From NCBI GenBank assembly GCA_934292725.1, contig CAKQXY010000033.1, positions 1 through 41,940 on the forward strand: a stretch of DNA of 41,940 bases. Reading direction: 5' to 3'. Positions 22,554 through 31,130 of this stretch are shown here, piece by piece. Each line of letters opens with the position of its first letter. Position 1 is the stretch's first letter. The notes beneath the pieces were generated by a model. That model saw only the letters and a program-made list of their open reading frames with translations, made no database searches and had not been told where the DNA came from. The position numbers and the translations under genes were made by a program. This DNA is from an uncultured Lachnospiraceae bacterium. Lineage in GTDB: Bacteria > Bacillota > Clostridia > Lachnospirales > Lachnospiraceae.

Positions 22554-23189
22554 ATGACAATTAATGAGCAGTTTAAAGAGTATGGTGTTGTTCCAGTTGT
22601 AGTACTGAACGATGCAAAGGATGCACTGCCGTTAGCAAAAGCTTTAGTAGAGGGTGGTCTTGCTTGTGCAGAGGTTACATTCCGTACTGATGCAGCAGAG
22701 GAGTCCATTCGTCTTATGAGCGAGGCTTATCCGGAGATGTTAGTTGGTGCAGGTACCGTTCTGACAATCGATCAGGTAAACCGTGCTGTTAAGGCAGGTG
22801 CTAAGTTCATCGTTAGCCCGGGATTTGATCCAGAGATCGTTGACTATTGCTTAGAGAACAACATTCCGGTACTGCCAGGCTGCATCACTCCATCAGAGGT
22901 TGCACAGGCTGTTAAGCGTGGACTGAAGGTTGTTAAGTTCTTCCCGGCAGAGCAGGCTGGCGGAATCGCTATGATCAAGGCTATGGCAGCTCCGTACACC
23001 ATGGTTAAGTTCATGCCGACTGGTGGAATCAATACAAAGAACCTGGCTGACTACTTAAGCTGTGATAAGATTCTTTGCTGCGGCGGAAGCTGGATGGTAA
23101 AGGGCGACATGATCAAGGCTGGTGAGTTCGATAAGATCACCGCTATGACCAAGGAAGCAGTTGCAAAGGTTAAGGAAATCCGCGGCTAA
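22554..23189 (+). CDS. eda: 2-keto-3-deoxy-6-phosphogluconate aldolase
   Basis: The protein has 211 residues and cleaves KDPG to pyruvate and glyceraldehyde 3-phosphate, the last step of the Entner-Doudoroff route. It shows AEVTFRTDAAE with the catalytic Glu40 and Arg44, VGAGTVL, and the Schiff-base Lys128 in VVKFFPAEQ. Length and motif spacing are standard. Together with the KDG kinase 70 bases downstream it forms a unit that uses 2-keto-3-deoxygluconate from uronic acids. Codon choice is strongly biased (AAG, TTC, ATC, GTT, GGT), unlike the surrounding genes, pointing to high expression. Confidence 0.96.
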   Translation: MTINEQFKEYGVVPVVVLNDAKDALPLAKALVEGGLACAEVTFRTDAAEESIRLMSEAYPEMLVGAGTVLTIDQVNRAVKAGAKFIVSPGFDPEIVDYCLENNIPVLPGCITPSEVAQAVKRGLKVVKFFPAEQAGGIAMIKAMAAPYTMVKFMPTGGINTKNLADYLSCDKILCCGGSWMVKGDMIKAGEFDKITAMTKEAVAKVKEIRG

Positions 23190-23259
23190 TCATTTTCGCA
23201 GGAAAAATAAGTTTCATTAAAGAATAAGTTCGTATAAGAAAGGTATGGTTTAGAAAAAA

Positions 23260-24357
23260 ATGAATTTAAATTTAAGACCAGCAAGTGAGTGCAAATTTGA
23301 TGCAGTATCTCTGGGCGAGGTTATGCTTCGTCTTGATCCGGGCGAGGGCAGAATCCGTACTGCAAGATCCTTCCGCGCATGGGAAGGCGGCGGAGAGTAC
23401 AATGTTATCCGTGGTTTAAGAAAGTGCTTCAAGATGAATACTGCTGTTATCACTGCATTTGCTGATAACGAGGTTGGTATGCTGATGGAAGATTTCATCT
23501 GCCAGGGTGGTGTTGATACTTCCCTTATCAAGTGGATGAAGACTGACGGTATCGGCCGTATCTGCCGTAACGGTTTAAACTTCACTGAGAGAGGTTACGG
23601 AATCCGTGGTGCTGTAGGTTGCTCTGACCGTGCAAACACTGCTATTTCTAAGGCTACTCCAGATGATTTCGATTTCGAGTACATCTTCGGAACCTTAGGT
23701 GTTCGTTGGCTGCATACCGGCGGTATCTATGCTGCACTGTCTGAGCAGTCCTGCGAGACCGTTTTAGCTGCAATCAAGACCGCTAAGAAGTACGGAACTA
23801 TCGTATCCTACGACTTAAACTATCGTCCATCTATGTGGAGCGCTATCGGCGGACAGGCTAAGGCTCAGGAAGTAAACAAGGAAATCGCTAAGTACGTTGA
23901 CGTTATGATCGGTAACGAGGAAGACTTCACTGCTTGCCTTGGCTTCGAGATCGAAGGAAACGATGCAAACTTAAAGACTCTGAATCTTGACGGATACAAG
24001 AAGATGATCAATGAGGCTGCTAAGACTTACCCGAACTTCAAGGCTGTAGCTACAACTCTTCGTCAGGTTAAGACTGCAACTGTTAACGATTGGAGCGCAA
24101 TCTGCTGGGCAGATGGTGAGATCTACAAGGCTAAGGATTACAACGGTCTGGAGATCATGGACCGTGTAGGCGGCGGCGATTCCTTCGCATCTGGTCTGAT
24201 CTACGGTTTAATGACTACTGAGAACGCTGAGATGGCTGTTAACTATGGTGCAGCTCACGGCGCACTGGCTATGACAACTCCTGGTGATACCACTATGGCA
24301 AGCAAGAAGGAAGTAGAGGCTATCATGGGCGGAGCTGGAGCTCGTGTACAGAGATAA
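23260..24357 (+). CDS. kdgK: 2-keto-3-deoxygluconate kinase (PfkB family)
   Basis: The protein has 365 residues and phosphorylates KDG to KDPG, the substrate of the preceding aldolase. PfkB features: FDAVSLGEVMLRLDPGEG and EGGGEYNVIRGL near the N-terminus, and DRVGGGDSFASG near residue 300, which replaces the usual GAGD by GGGD but keeps the catalytic Asp. It is longer than the usual 310-340 residues. This is a Lachnospiraceae-type form annotated only as sugar kinase in many genomes, so the KDG assignment leans on the eda neighbour. The ribosome binding site (AAAGG, 16 bases upstream) is unusually far from ATG. Codon use is of the same highly expressed type as eda. Confidence 0.9.
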   Translation: MNLNLRPASECKFDAVSLGEVMLRLDPGEGRIRTARSFRAWEGGGEYNVIRGLRKCFKMNTAVITAFADNEVGMLMEDFICQGGVDTSLIKWMKTDGIGRICRNGLNFTERGYGIRGAVGCSDRANTAISKATPDDFDFEYIFGTLGVRWLHTGGIYAALSEQSCETVLAAIKTAKKYGTIVSYDLNYRPSMWSAIGGQAKAQEVNKEIAKYVDVMIGNEEDFTACLGFEIEGNDANLKTLNLDGYKKMINEAAKTYPNFKAVATTLRQVKTATVNDWSAICWADGEIYKAKDYNGLEIMDRVGGGDSFASGLIYGLMTTENAEMAVNYGAAHGALAMTTPGDTTMASKKEVEAIMGGAGARVQR

Positions 24358-24424
24358 GTAATAATTCAACCAGGTAGGTAACTAGATCCTGCCCGTGAAT
24401 TTTACAAAAGCAATAGTACATATG

Positions 24425-24472
24425 AAAAATCCCTCGAAATGGTGTGTAAACATCGTTTCGGGGGATTTTTTT
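24425..24472 (+). terminator. Terminator of the eda-kdgK operon
   Basis: AAAAATCCCTCGAAA (24425-24439) pairs with TTTCGGGGGATTTTT (24456-24470), one G-T pair, and seven T follow the stem. A smaller hairpin with GGTAGG and CCTGCC lies just before it at about 24374-24394. Confidence 0.85.
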
Positions 24473-24606
24473 CTTCTTGAGGAAGTGAATAAAATTCTAT
24501 TTTTTGATAGATACTGTGGAAGAAAGAAGCTTTTTATCGAAGCTTTTTGATATTGAAATGGATTGTAGTATCAAATGATAGTAATTCACAGGAGGAAAAC
24601 AAACTG

Positions 24607-25038
24607 ATGGATGATCAGACAAAAAAGCTTTTAAAGGAGTGTAATGTAGGCTGCAAGATGGCACTTCAAAGTATGACACAGGTAGAAGATTATCTTGAAG
24701 ACAGTGAGCTAGAGCAAGCTGTAGAGGATTATCGCAGAGAGCATGAGCGAGTAGAGAAGGAAACGTCGCGTCTTTTAATGGAGGCAGGTGTATCAGAGAA
24801 GGATCCAAGTCCTGTGGCATCTGCATCTTCATGGATTACAACAGAGATGCGGCTTATGATGAAGGGCGATTGTCATCAGGTAGCAAAGCTGATGATGAAT
24901 GGATGCAACATGGGGATTCAAAGCATAGCAAAGTGCCAGAATGAGTGCAGGGATGCAAGCAGGGAAGCCAGACAGATAGCAGATGGACTGATACACACCG
25001 AAGAGGATTTTATGGGAAGAATGAAGGAATTTTTGTAA
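24607..25038 (+). CDS. Conserved helical (ferritin-like) protein of unknown function
   Basis: I recognise the family as a conserved hypothetical of Clostridia but not its function. The protein has 143 residues and is almost entirely alpha-helical and charged, with paired Met/Cys-rich segments (NVGCKMALQSMTQV and MMNGCNMGIQSIAKCQNECRDASREAR). The repeat-like layout (helix with MALQSMTQVED, later NMGIQSIAK) suggests a four-helix bundle of ferritin-like or DUF2383-like type. Start choice: AGGAGG at 24590-24595, 11 bases before ATG 24607; an open frame upstream lacks a ribosome binding site. It stands alone, 50 bases after the kdgK terminator stem. A GGGCGC-TTAT-GCGCCC hairpin at 25047-25062 follows its stop and may act as a weak terminator. 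Confidence 0.75.
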   Translation: MDDQTKKLLKECNVGCKMALQSMTQVEDYLEDSELEQAVEDYRREHERVEKETSRLLMEAGVSEKDPSPVASASSWITTEMRLMMKGDCHQVAKLMMNGCNMGIQSIAKCQNECRDASREARQIADGLIHTEEDFMGRMKEFL

Positions 25039-25046
25039 CCTAGGCG

Positions 25047-25062
25047 GGGCGCTTATGCGCCC
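25047..25062 (+). terminator. GC-rich hairpin after the helical protein gene
   Basis: GGGCGC-TTAT-GCGCCC is a perfect 6-bp stem nine bases after the stop codon. There is no proper T tract (TTGCGAAATTT), so termination may be weak. Confidence 0.5.
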
Positions 25063-25115
25063 TTGCGAAATTTACGTGTCACATCATCATAAATTGTTAG
25101 GGCAATATTTTACAG

Positions 25116-25144
25116 TTGCATATAAACACGTAAATCGCTATAAT
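25116..25144 (+). promoter_or_regulatory. Promoter of the potassium uptake operon
   Basis: TTGCAT (25116-25121), a 17-bp spacer and perfect TATAAT (25139-25144) lie 34 bases before the TrkH start codon. I found no c-di-AMP riboswitch between the two. Confidence 0.75.
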
Positions 25145-25177
25145 GAGGGAAAATACATAAAGAAAGTAGAGGAAGAC

Positions 25178-26551
25178 ATGAAAAGTATAAAGAAGTGGTC
25201 ATTTACACAGGTCATGGTATTTGGCTTTCTGGCGCTGATACTTGTAGGTGCATGCATTTTAATGCTGCCTATATGCAATGCAAATGGAAAGTGGCTCAAT
25301 TTTCCAGATGCACTGTTTACATCATGCACCTGTGTCTGTGTGACAGGACTAGTAACTGTTGTCCCGGCATTTCAATTTACGTTTCTGGGAAAGCTGGTCA
25401 TGCTGTTTTTAATTCAGGTAGGAGGCTGGGGCGTTATTGTCTGTGTGACGTATGTGCTTGTTCTTATGAAAGTCAAACTCACCATTCAGGAACGTGTGAT
25501 GCTGCAAAATTATTTTAACCGCGACAGTATGCGTGGTCTTGTCGGAATACTGCAGTATGTTGTAAAGGGCTCACTTGTGGTAGAAGGTATTGGTGCATTA
25601 GGATATGCATGCCGTTTTATTCCGCAGTTTGGACTGCTTCGCGGCATATGGTATGCAGTTTTTCATTCAATATCAGCCTTTTGTAATGCAGGAGTAGATT
25701 TACTAGGTGAGTCCAGTCTTGCAATGTATGCAGATGATGTGCTGATAAATACAGTTACAGCATTTTTAATTATAGCAGGCGGACTTGGCTTTATGGTATG
25801 GAGAGAATTGGCTGCTTTTATAAAAAAGGCAGCTAAGAAGGAAACAGGAATCAGACAAGGTCTGAAAAAACTTTCTCTTCATACAAAGTTAGTGCTTTTA
25901 ATGACAATCAGTTTATTATTAGGCGGAACTTTATTTTTCTTCATCGTAGAATATAATAATCCAAATACATTAGGACCTATGGGCTTTTTCCAAAAGCTGA
26001 TGGCATCATTCTTCCAGTCAGTGACAACAAGAACGGCAGGATTTTTCACAGTGCCGCAGGATCAGCTTAGAGAGGTTTCGAGGCTGTTTAGCTGTGTTTT
26101 GATGTACATTGGCGGTTCTCCTGTCGGAACGGCAGGAGGTGTGAAAACAGTTACAGTAGCCGTTGTGCTGCTTAGCTGTGGTTCTATTTTGGCAGGTCAT
26201 GAAGATACAGAGTGCTTTAGGCGCCGTATTCCAATGAATATTGTGCGAACAGCATTGTCTGTCTGCATTGGAGGTGTAGTGCTTATACTTGTTGGAAGTC
26301 TTGCATTAATGGTTTCAGAGCCAGAGGCAACAGTAATGCAGGCTTCTTATGAGGTAGTATCAGCAACGGCGACGGTAGGTCTTACAGCGGGTCTTACTCC
26401 GAAACTTCACCTGGCTGGAAAATATATTATTATTGTGCTTATGTATATGGGACGAATCGGACCTATTACAATTCCGCTTATGATTGCAGGAAGCATTAAG
26501 AGAAGAAATGAAAAGAGAAAACTGCCAGAAGAGCATATCATGGTAGGATAA
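25178..26551 (+). CDS. Potassium uptake channel subunit, TrkH/KtrB family
   Basis: The protein has 457 residues and is a K+ translocating membrane subunit built of four M1-P-M2 repeats. The pore loops are visible: TSCTCVCVTGLVTV, HSISAFCNAGVDLLG, TTRTAGFFTV and SATATVGLTAGLT. Each has the conserved Gly that lines the filter. The open frame reaches back to 25055, but ATG 25178 is preferred, with GAGGAA before it and a normal cytoplasmic start MKSIKKWSFTQ. The TrkA/KtrA partner follows after 42 bases. Length fits KtrB better than the longer TrkH. Confidence 0.93.
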   Translation: MKSIKKWSFTQVMVFGFLALILVGACILMLPICNANGKWLNFPDALFTSCTCVCVTGLVTVVPAFQFTFLGKLVMLFLIQVGGWGVIVCVTYVLVLMKVKLTIQERVMLQNYFNRDSMRGLVGILQYVVKGSLVVEGIGALGYACRFIPQFGLLRGIWYAVFHSISAFCNAGVDLLGESSLAMYADDVLINTVTAFLIIAGGLGFMVWRELAAFIKKAAKKETGIRQGLKKLSLHTKLVLLMTISLLLGGTLFFFIVEYNNPNTLGPMGFFQKLMASFFQSVTTRTAGFFTVPQDQLREVSRLFSCVLMYIGGSPVGTAGGVKTVTVAVVLLSCGSILAGHEDTECFRRRIPMNIVRTALSVCIGGVVLILVGSLALMVSEPEATVMQASYEVVSATATVGLTAGLTPKLHLAGKYIIIVLMYMGRIGPITIPLMIAGSIKRRNEKRKLPEEHIMVG

Positions 26552-26593
26552 TAGTATTTTAAAGGCGAGCTTATAAAAGCAGAAGGGAAAATC

Positions 26594-27244
26594 ATGAAAA
26601 AACAGCAGTATATTGTATTTGGTTTAAATCGTTTTGGTACAAGCGTAGCGAGAACACTGGCAGCAGCCGGAATCGAGGTTGTAGCAGTAGATTATGATGC
26701 AGACCGCGTAGCACAGATTGCTGATGAGGTTAGCTATGCAGTGCAGGTTGATGTGGCAGATGAGGATGCCATGAGCGGCCTTGGAATGGAGCATATGGAC
26801 GGCGCAGTCATTGCTGTTAGCAGCAACATGGAAGCAAGCATTGTGATTGCAATGAAATGTAAGGAGTATAACATTCCACAGATTATTGCAACTGGAAAAA
26901 ACGAAGTGCATGGAAAGGTCTTGAAAAAGCTTGGTGTCACAAGAGTCGTATTTCCAGAAGTGGAGATGGGTGCGCGAGTTGGAAAATATCTTACGGCACG
27001 TGATTTTTCAGACTGGATTAATCTGTCAAATGATTACAGTATGGTCGAGATGGCAACTCCGTCAGCGTGGGTAGGAAAGACGCTTCGTGAGCTTGATCTT
27101 AGAAATAAATATGGAATGAACGTTGCAGGTATTCGCGTTAACAACCATATGAATTTGCAGTTTTCACCAGATGAAAAACTACAAAAAGATATGCAGATGT
27201 ATGTCATTGGAAAGGACAAGGATCTGCAACATTTCAATGGTTAA
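26594..27244 (+). CDS. Potassium uptake regulatory subunit, TrkA/KtrA family
   Basis: The protein has 216 residues with an RCK_N Rossmann domain (VFGLNRFGTSVARTL near the N-terminus for nucleotide binding, then AVDYDADRV) and an RCK_C domain from about residue 135. KtrA rings bind ATP/ADP and, through RCK_C in many Firmicutes, c-di-AMP to gate the KtrB channel. It is the cytoplasmic partner of the preceding gene. Confidence 0.94.
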   Translation: MKKQQYIVFGLNRFGTSVARTLAAAGIEVVAVDYDADRVAQIADEVSYAVQVDVADEDAMSGLGMEHMDGAVIAVSSNMEASIVIAMKCKEYNIPQIIATGKNEVHGKVLKKLGVTRVVFPEVEMGARVGKYLTARDFSDWINLSNDYSMVEMATPSAWVGKTLRELDLRNKYGMNVAGIRVNNHMNLQFSPDEKLQKDMQMYVIGKDKDLQHFNG

Positions 27245-27313
27245 GATGTGACAGATTTGTTTTTTTGACAGATATTCCTATTTTTACACAGAAAACTTCT
27301 ATATATTACTCAA

Positions 27314-27342
27314 TTTACAGATTAGCCTGCAAATGATATACT
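27314..27342 (+). promoter_or_regulatory. Promoter of the NCS2 permease gene
   Basis: TTTACA (27314-27319), a 17-bp spacer and TATACT (27337-27342) lie 32 bases before the GTG start. The short leader leaves no room for a purine riboswitch. Confidence 0.7.
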
Positions 27343-27374
27343 TTTCTTGAAAAAAGAAAAGGGAGGTATCTGTT

Positions 27375-28784
27375 GTGAAAACATCATACAGATTATCAGA
27401 GGCAGCTTTTCGTCTTGATGGAAAAATGCCGCTGAAGCAGGCAATCCCGCTTGGCTTACAGCATGTGCTGGCTATGTTTGTGGGAAACTTAACGCCGCTT
27501 TTGATCATCACTGGAGCATGTGGAATTGCAGGCGGTGAGTTTGCAGATTTACAGTTGCAGCTTTTACAGAATGCAATGCTGGTAGCAGGAATTGTTACTT
27601 TGGTTCAGCTGTTTGCTATCGGACCGGTCGGAGGAAAGGTTCCGATTATCATGGGTACATCTTCTGGTTTTATCGGAGTATTCAACTCAGTTGCTGCAAC
27701 TATGGGCGGAGGTGTTCTTGCCTACGGTGCAATCATGGGAGCATCCATAATCGGTGGTTTGTTTGAGACTGTTCTTGGTTTCTTCTTAAAGCCACTTCGT
27801 AAATTCTTCCCGTCTGTAGTGACTGGTACAGTTGTTATGTCCATCGGTCTTAGTTTGATTTCAGTCGGAATCAATTCCTTCGGCGGCGGAAATACAGCAA
27901 AAGACTTTGGTTCCATGGAAAATCTGCTTTTAGCAGTGTTTGTTCTTGTAATGATTCTTGTTTTCAAGCATGCGACAAAGGGCTTTGCAAGCTTTTCTGC
28001 AATTTTACTTGGAATTATTTGTGGTTATGTAGCAGCATTTATCATGGGCTTTGTACTTCCGACAACAGGTGTTACAGCTGATGGTGTTGAGTATACAAAG
28101 GCATGGGTATTAAATTGGCAGAAGGTAGCAGATGCGTCTTGGTTTGCAATTCCGACATTGATGCCGGTAAAGCCAGTATTTGATTTGCGTGCGATTCTCC
28201 CAGTATTGATTATGTTTGTCGTAACAGCAGTTGAGACTGTTGGCGATATCTCTGGTGTTATGGAGGGTGGTCTTGGCCGTGAGGCTACCGACACAGAACT
28301 TTCAGGCGGTGTTATGTGTGATGGTCTTGGATCTTCCTTCGCAGCACTGTTTGGTGTGCTTCCGAATACCTCCTTCTCACAGAACGTTGGTCTTGTAAGC
28401 ATGACAAAGATTGTAAACCGTTTTGCATTGTCTACAGGTGCTGTTTTCCTGATTCTTTGCGGACTCTGTCCAAAGCTTGGTGCAATCGTTTCTATCATGC
28501 CACAGTCAGTTTTAGGCGGTGCAGCAGTTATGATGTTCTCCTCAATTGTAATCAGCGGTATTCAGCTGATCACAAAGGAGCCATTGACAGCAAGAAATCT
28601 TTCTATCGTTTCTGTTGCTCTTGGTGTTGGCTATGGTATGGGTGCAAACTCAAGCATCTTAAATCAGGCACCGCAGGCAGTTCAGCTGATCTTTGGTGGT
28701 TCAGGAATCGTTCCGGCAGCACTTGTTGCCATTGTATTAAATATTCTTCTTCCTAAGGAAAAGAAAGAGGATGCAGAAGCGTAA
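27375..28784 (+). CDS. Uracil-xanthine permease, NCS2 (NAT) family
   Basis: The protein has 469 residues with about 14 membrane segments. The family shows in PLGLQHVLAMFVGNLTPLLI near the N-terminus, the VPIIMGTSSGFIGV loop and the signature region VETVGDISGVM. The final segments are VQLIFGGSGIVPAALVAIVLNILL. It imports xanthine, uric acid or uracil with protons. The start codon is GTG behind GGGAGG. The molybdenum hydroxylase genes downstream suggest purine import for XDH-type oxidation or reduction. The gene is convergent with the MocA-like gene, leaving only 7 bases between stops. Confidence 0.93.
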   Translation: MKTSYRLSEAAFRLDGKMPLKQAIPLGLQHVLAMFVGNLTPLLIITGACGIAGGEFADLQLQLLQNAMLVAGIVTLVQLFAIGPVGGKVPIIMGTSSGFIGVFNSVAATMGGGVLAYGAIMGASIIGGLFETVLGFFLKPLRKFFPSVVTGTVVMSIGLSLISVGINSFGGGNTAKDFGSMENLLLAVFVLVMILVFKHATKGFASFSAILLGIICGYVAAFIMGFVLPTTGVTADGVEYTKAWVLNWQKVADASWFAIPTLMPVKPVFDLRAILPVLIMFVVTAVETVGDISGVMEGGLGREATDTELSGGVMCDGLGSSFAALFGVLPNTSFSQNVGLVSMTKIVNRFALSTGAVFLILCGLCPKLGAIVSIMPQSVLGGAAVMMFSSIVISGIQLITKEPLTARNLSIVSVALGVGYGMGANSSILNQAPQAVQLIFGGSGIVPAALVAIVLNILLPKEKKEDAEA

Positions 28785-28791
28785 GCAAAGA

Positions 28792-29406
28792 TCACAGAAG
28801 CTGGCATTTGAAGTGCTTAAAAAGCATAAGCAAATCATTTGGTGTATCAACATCTTTTAATTCATATTCATCCTGGACGGGTACTAATTGTATCCGTTCG
28901 GGATATTTTTTTGCAACAAAACCGCCGCCCTTTCCCTCAGGCAGAGAAAAAAGTTCAGAAAATGCCCAGCTTGGAAAAAAAACAGGGGCACCGGGAGTGT
29001 TTTGAAAGGCAGGGCGAATAATTTTTTTGTTGTCATCTAAAAAAGCATCAATAAGATTAATTATCGTTTCGCGGCTAAGAAGCGGCTGATCGCCAGGACA
29101 AAACAGGCATCCGTTTATATCACCATCACGCGTAACCTCATTCAAGCCAAGACGTATGGTATCATTTCTAAAGGGCATATCATGCAAAATGACAGGAACA
29201 TTTTGTGCATGGCACAGCGAAGCAACATCTGCATGGCGTGTCACAACAACGCGGCGTGAAAAAAGACCCTCCGTAACAGTAAGTGCGTGGCATATCAGGG
29301 GCTGTCCATCAAAATCAGCCATCAGCTTGTTGCCGCCAAAACGCTTTCCAAGCCCAGACGCCATAATGACACAGCCAAGATTTGGGGTAGTAGAGTTAAT
29401 CTGCAT
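28792..29406 (-). CDS. mocA: Molybdenum cofactor cytidylyltransferase-like protein (MocA family)
   Basis: The protein has 204 residues with the MobA/GlmU-like nucleotidyltransferase fold: VIMASGLGKRFGGNKLMADFDGQPLI (nucleotide loop) and LFCPGDQPLL (metal Asp). MocA transfers CMP to molybdopterin to make the dinucleotide cofactor used by XDH-type enzymes. This fits with the three molybdenum hydroxylase subunits divergently encoded next to it. ATG 29406 follows GGAG by 8 bases. The promoter region is only 36 bases long before a MITE-like element starts. Confidence 0.9.
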   Translation of the reverse strand: MQINSTTPNLGCVIMASGLGKRFGGNKLMADFDGQPLICHALTVTEGLFSRRVVVTRHADVASLCHAQNVPVILHDMPFRNDTIRLGLNEVTRDGDINGCLFCPGDQPLLSRETIINLIDAFLDDNKKIIRPAFQNTPGAPVFFPSWAFSELFSLPEGKGGGFVAKKYPERIQLVPVQDEYELKDVDTPNDLLMLFKHFKCQLL

Positions 29407-29442
29407 AGTATATTCTCCATTTTGTGGTTAGGGTATTTTTAA

Positions 29443-29634
29443 GTTACAGTTCACGCGTCATGTTACGAAAGCCCTACGGTGCAATGGTTTCGTCGCCGGA
29501 CCAAACTCCGCAGGTTCCTTTTATGTTCCTTCTTATCATACAGTACTTTGAAAGACCTGCTCCAAGTGTCCGGCTCGTGAAAGCCATTCACCTTCGGGCT
29601 TTGCCGCAATATTGGTTTATCCGTGAACTGTAAC
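29443..29634. mobile_element. MITE-like element copy A (192 bp)
   Basis: The element is bounded by 13-bp perfect terminal inverted repeats GTTACAGTTCACG and CGTGAACTGTAAC. It is about 90% identical by eye to copy B at 37533. It contains a highly conserved core (ATGGTTTCGTCGCCGGACCA) and second-layer pairing of GAAAGCCC with GGGCTTT. No transposase and no obvious target-site duplication are seen. It fills most of the 378-base region between the divergent mocA and molybdenum hydroxylase genes. The short open frame inside it is not a protein gene. Confidence 0.8.
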
Positions 29635-29673
29635 CGTGAGCAGGAACTAATATGAAAAGTATATCAAAACTGC

Positions 29674-29702
29674 TTTTCAAAATCAAATTGGATTGGTATA
29701 AT
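29674..29702 (+). promoter_or_regulatory. Promoter of the molybdenum hydroxylase operon
   Basis: TTTTCA (29674-29679), a 17-bp spacer and TATAAT (29697-29702), preceded by TGG as an extended -10, lie 83 bases before the FAD-subunit start. It lies outside the MITE-like element. Confidence 0.6.
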
Positions 29703-29784
29703 GAAAGTGATGCTTACAGCATAGGAAAAATGCTGTGACAAATGATAATGACAGTTTGTTAAAATGACGTAAGGAGATGAGAGG

Positions 29785-30576
29785 ATGGTAACGATACAAA
29801 AATATGTTAAGGCGCAGAGTCTTGAGGAAGCATGGAAGCTTAATCAAGGCAAAAAGAATAGGATTCTTGGCGGCATGCTGTGGATGCGTCTTGGAAATGG
29901 TACTATAAGTACAGCGATTGATTTGTGTGATCTTGGACTTGACACAATTGAAGAGACAGATGAGGAATTTTCCATTGGCGCACGCGTGACGCTTCGTGAG
30001 TTAGAGCAGCATACAGGATTGAATACATACACGCATGATGCTGTGAAAAATGCAGTGAAGGATATTGTCGGTGTACAGTTTAGAAATATGGCGACAATCG
30101 GCGGAAGCATCTGGGGACGCTTTGGATTTTCAGATGTGCTGACTGTTTTTTTGGCGATGGACAGTTATGTTGAGCTGTATAAGGGCGGAATTGTTTCAAT
30201 GGCAGATTTTGTTTCAATGAAAATGGATAATGATATTTCGCTTCGTGTGATTGTAAAAAAGCGTGCCTGTCAGATTGCATATATGGCTGTTAGAAATCAG
30301 AGCACCGATTTTCCAGTGCTGACCTGCTGTGTATCAAAACTTGACGGAACGTATCGCGCAGTAATTGGCGCTCGTCCGAAAAGAGCAAAACTTGTTATTG
30401 ATGAGAATGGCATAATGGCAAATGGTGTCACGAAGGAAGCTGCCGCTGCATTTGCTTCATATGTCGCAGAACAAGCGCCAACAGACAGCAACCTGCGCGG
30501 AAGCAGTACTTACCGTACACATTTGATTCATGTATTGACAGAACGCTGTGTGGCACAGCTTGAAAATCAGCAATAA
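29785..30576 (+). CDS. Xanthine dehydrogenase-type FAD-binding subunit
   Basis: The protein has 263 residues and is the medium, FAD-binding subunit of a molybdenum hydroxylase (CoxM/XdhB type). The FAD segment KKNRILGGMLWMRLGN near residue 25 varies from the usual AGGT pattern, and RNMATIGGSIWGRFGFSDV near residue 105-123 holds the second FAD motif. No N-terminal 2Fe-2S domain is fused. It passes electrons from the iron-sulfur subunit to NAD or another acceptor. It is the first gene of the operon, with AAGGAGATGAG just before ATG. Confidence 0.9.
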   Translation: MVTIQKYVKAQSLEEAWKLNQGKKNRILGGMLWMRLGNGTISTAIDLCDLGLDTIEETDEEFSIGARVTLRELEQHTGLNTYTHDAVKNAVKDIVGVQFRNMATIGGSIWGRFGFSDVLTVFLAMDSYVELYKGGIVSMADFVSMKMDNDISLRVIVKKRACQIAYMAVRNQSTDFPVLTCCVSKLDGTYRAVIGARPKRAKLVIDENGIMANGVTKEAAAAFASYVAEQAPTDSNLRGSSTYRTHLIHVLTERCVAQLENQQ

Positions 30577-30606
30577 ATAAACGGCCCAAAACAGAAAGGG
30601 AAATGA

Positions 30607-31086
30607 ATGGAAATCAAGGTTAAATTAAATGGAAAAAATGTAATCGGCAATGTGGAAGCAGATACAGTGCTGTTAGACTGGCTTCGTGAAAAGGGATGCC
30701 TTAGCGTTAAGCGCGGATGTGACACATCAAACTGCGGCCTGTGCACGGTATTTATGGATAATAAGCCGATTTTATCATGTTCAAAACTTGCTGTGCAGGC
30801 AGATGGTCATGAGATTAAGACACTTGAAGGTCTTCAGGAAGAGGCATTAGAATTTGTAGGATTTATCGCAGATCAGGGAGCAGACCAGTGTGGTTTTTGC
30901 AATCCAGGTTTTGTTATGAATACAATTGCACTTCTTCGCGAAAATCAAGATCCAACGGATGATGAAATCCGCGCATTTCTTGCCGGAAATCTTTGCCGCT
31001 GTTCAGGCTACGAAGGACAGCTTCGCGGAATCCGTAACTTTCTTGACAGCCGCAAAGCTTGTGCAGACGAGAAAAATAGCAACTGA
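30607..31086 (+). CDS. Xanthine dehydrogenase-type 2Fe-2S subunit
   Basis: The protein has 159 residues with both expected clusters: a plant-type 2Fe-2S site (Cys38, Cys43, Cys46, Cys58 in CDTSNCGLC and beyond) and a helical 2Fe-2S site (Cys95, Cys98, Cys130, Cys132 in CGFC and CRC). This is the small subunit that carries electrons from the molybdenum centre to FAD. The gap to the FAD gene is 30 bases and to the large-subunit gene 44 bases. Confidence 0.95.
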   Translation: MEIKVKLNGKNVIGNVEADTVLLDWLREKGCLSVKRGCDTSNCGLCTVFMDNKPILSCSKLAVQADGHEIKTLEGLQEEALEFVGFIADQGADQCGFCNPGFVMNTIALLRENQDPTDDEIRAFLAGNLCRCSGYEGQLRGIRNFLDSRKACADEKNSN

Positions 31087-31130
31087 CAAAGTAGAGCTAA
31101 AAGCTCATATCAACAGAAAAGGACTATTTT

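Noticed and set aside
25063..25177. c-di-AMP (ydaO) riboswitch before the potassium operon
   Set aside because: The leader after the TATAAT box is only about 30 bases.
27245..27374. Purine riboswitch before the NCS2 permease
   Set aside because: A sigma-A promoter ends 32 bases before the start codon, leaving no room for an aptamer, and the purine-riboswitch loop motifs are absent.
29424..29633. Open frames inside the MITE-like elements (also 37485-37700) as protein genes
   Set aside because: They lack a ribosome binding site, their ends differ between copies, and conservation follows the DNA element including its inverted repeats.
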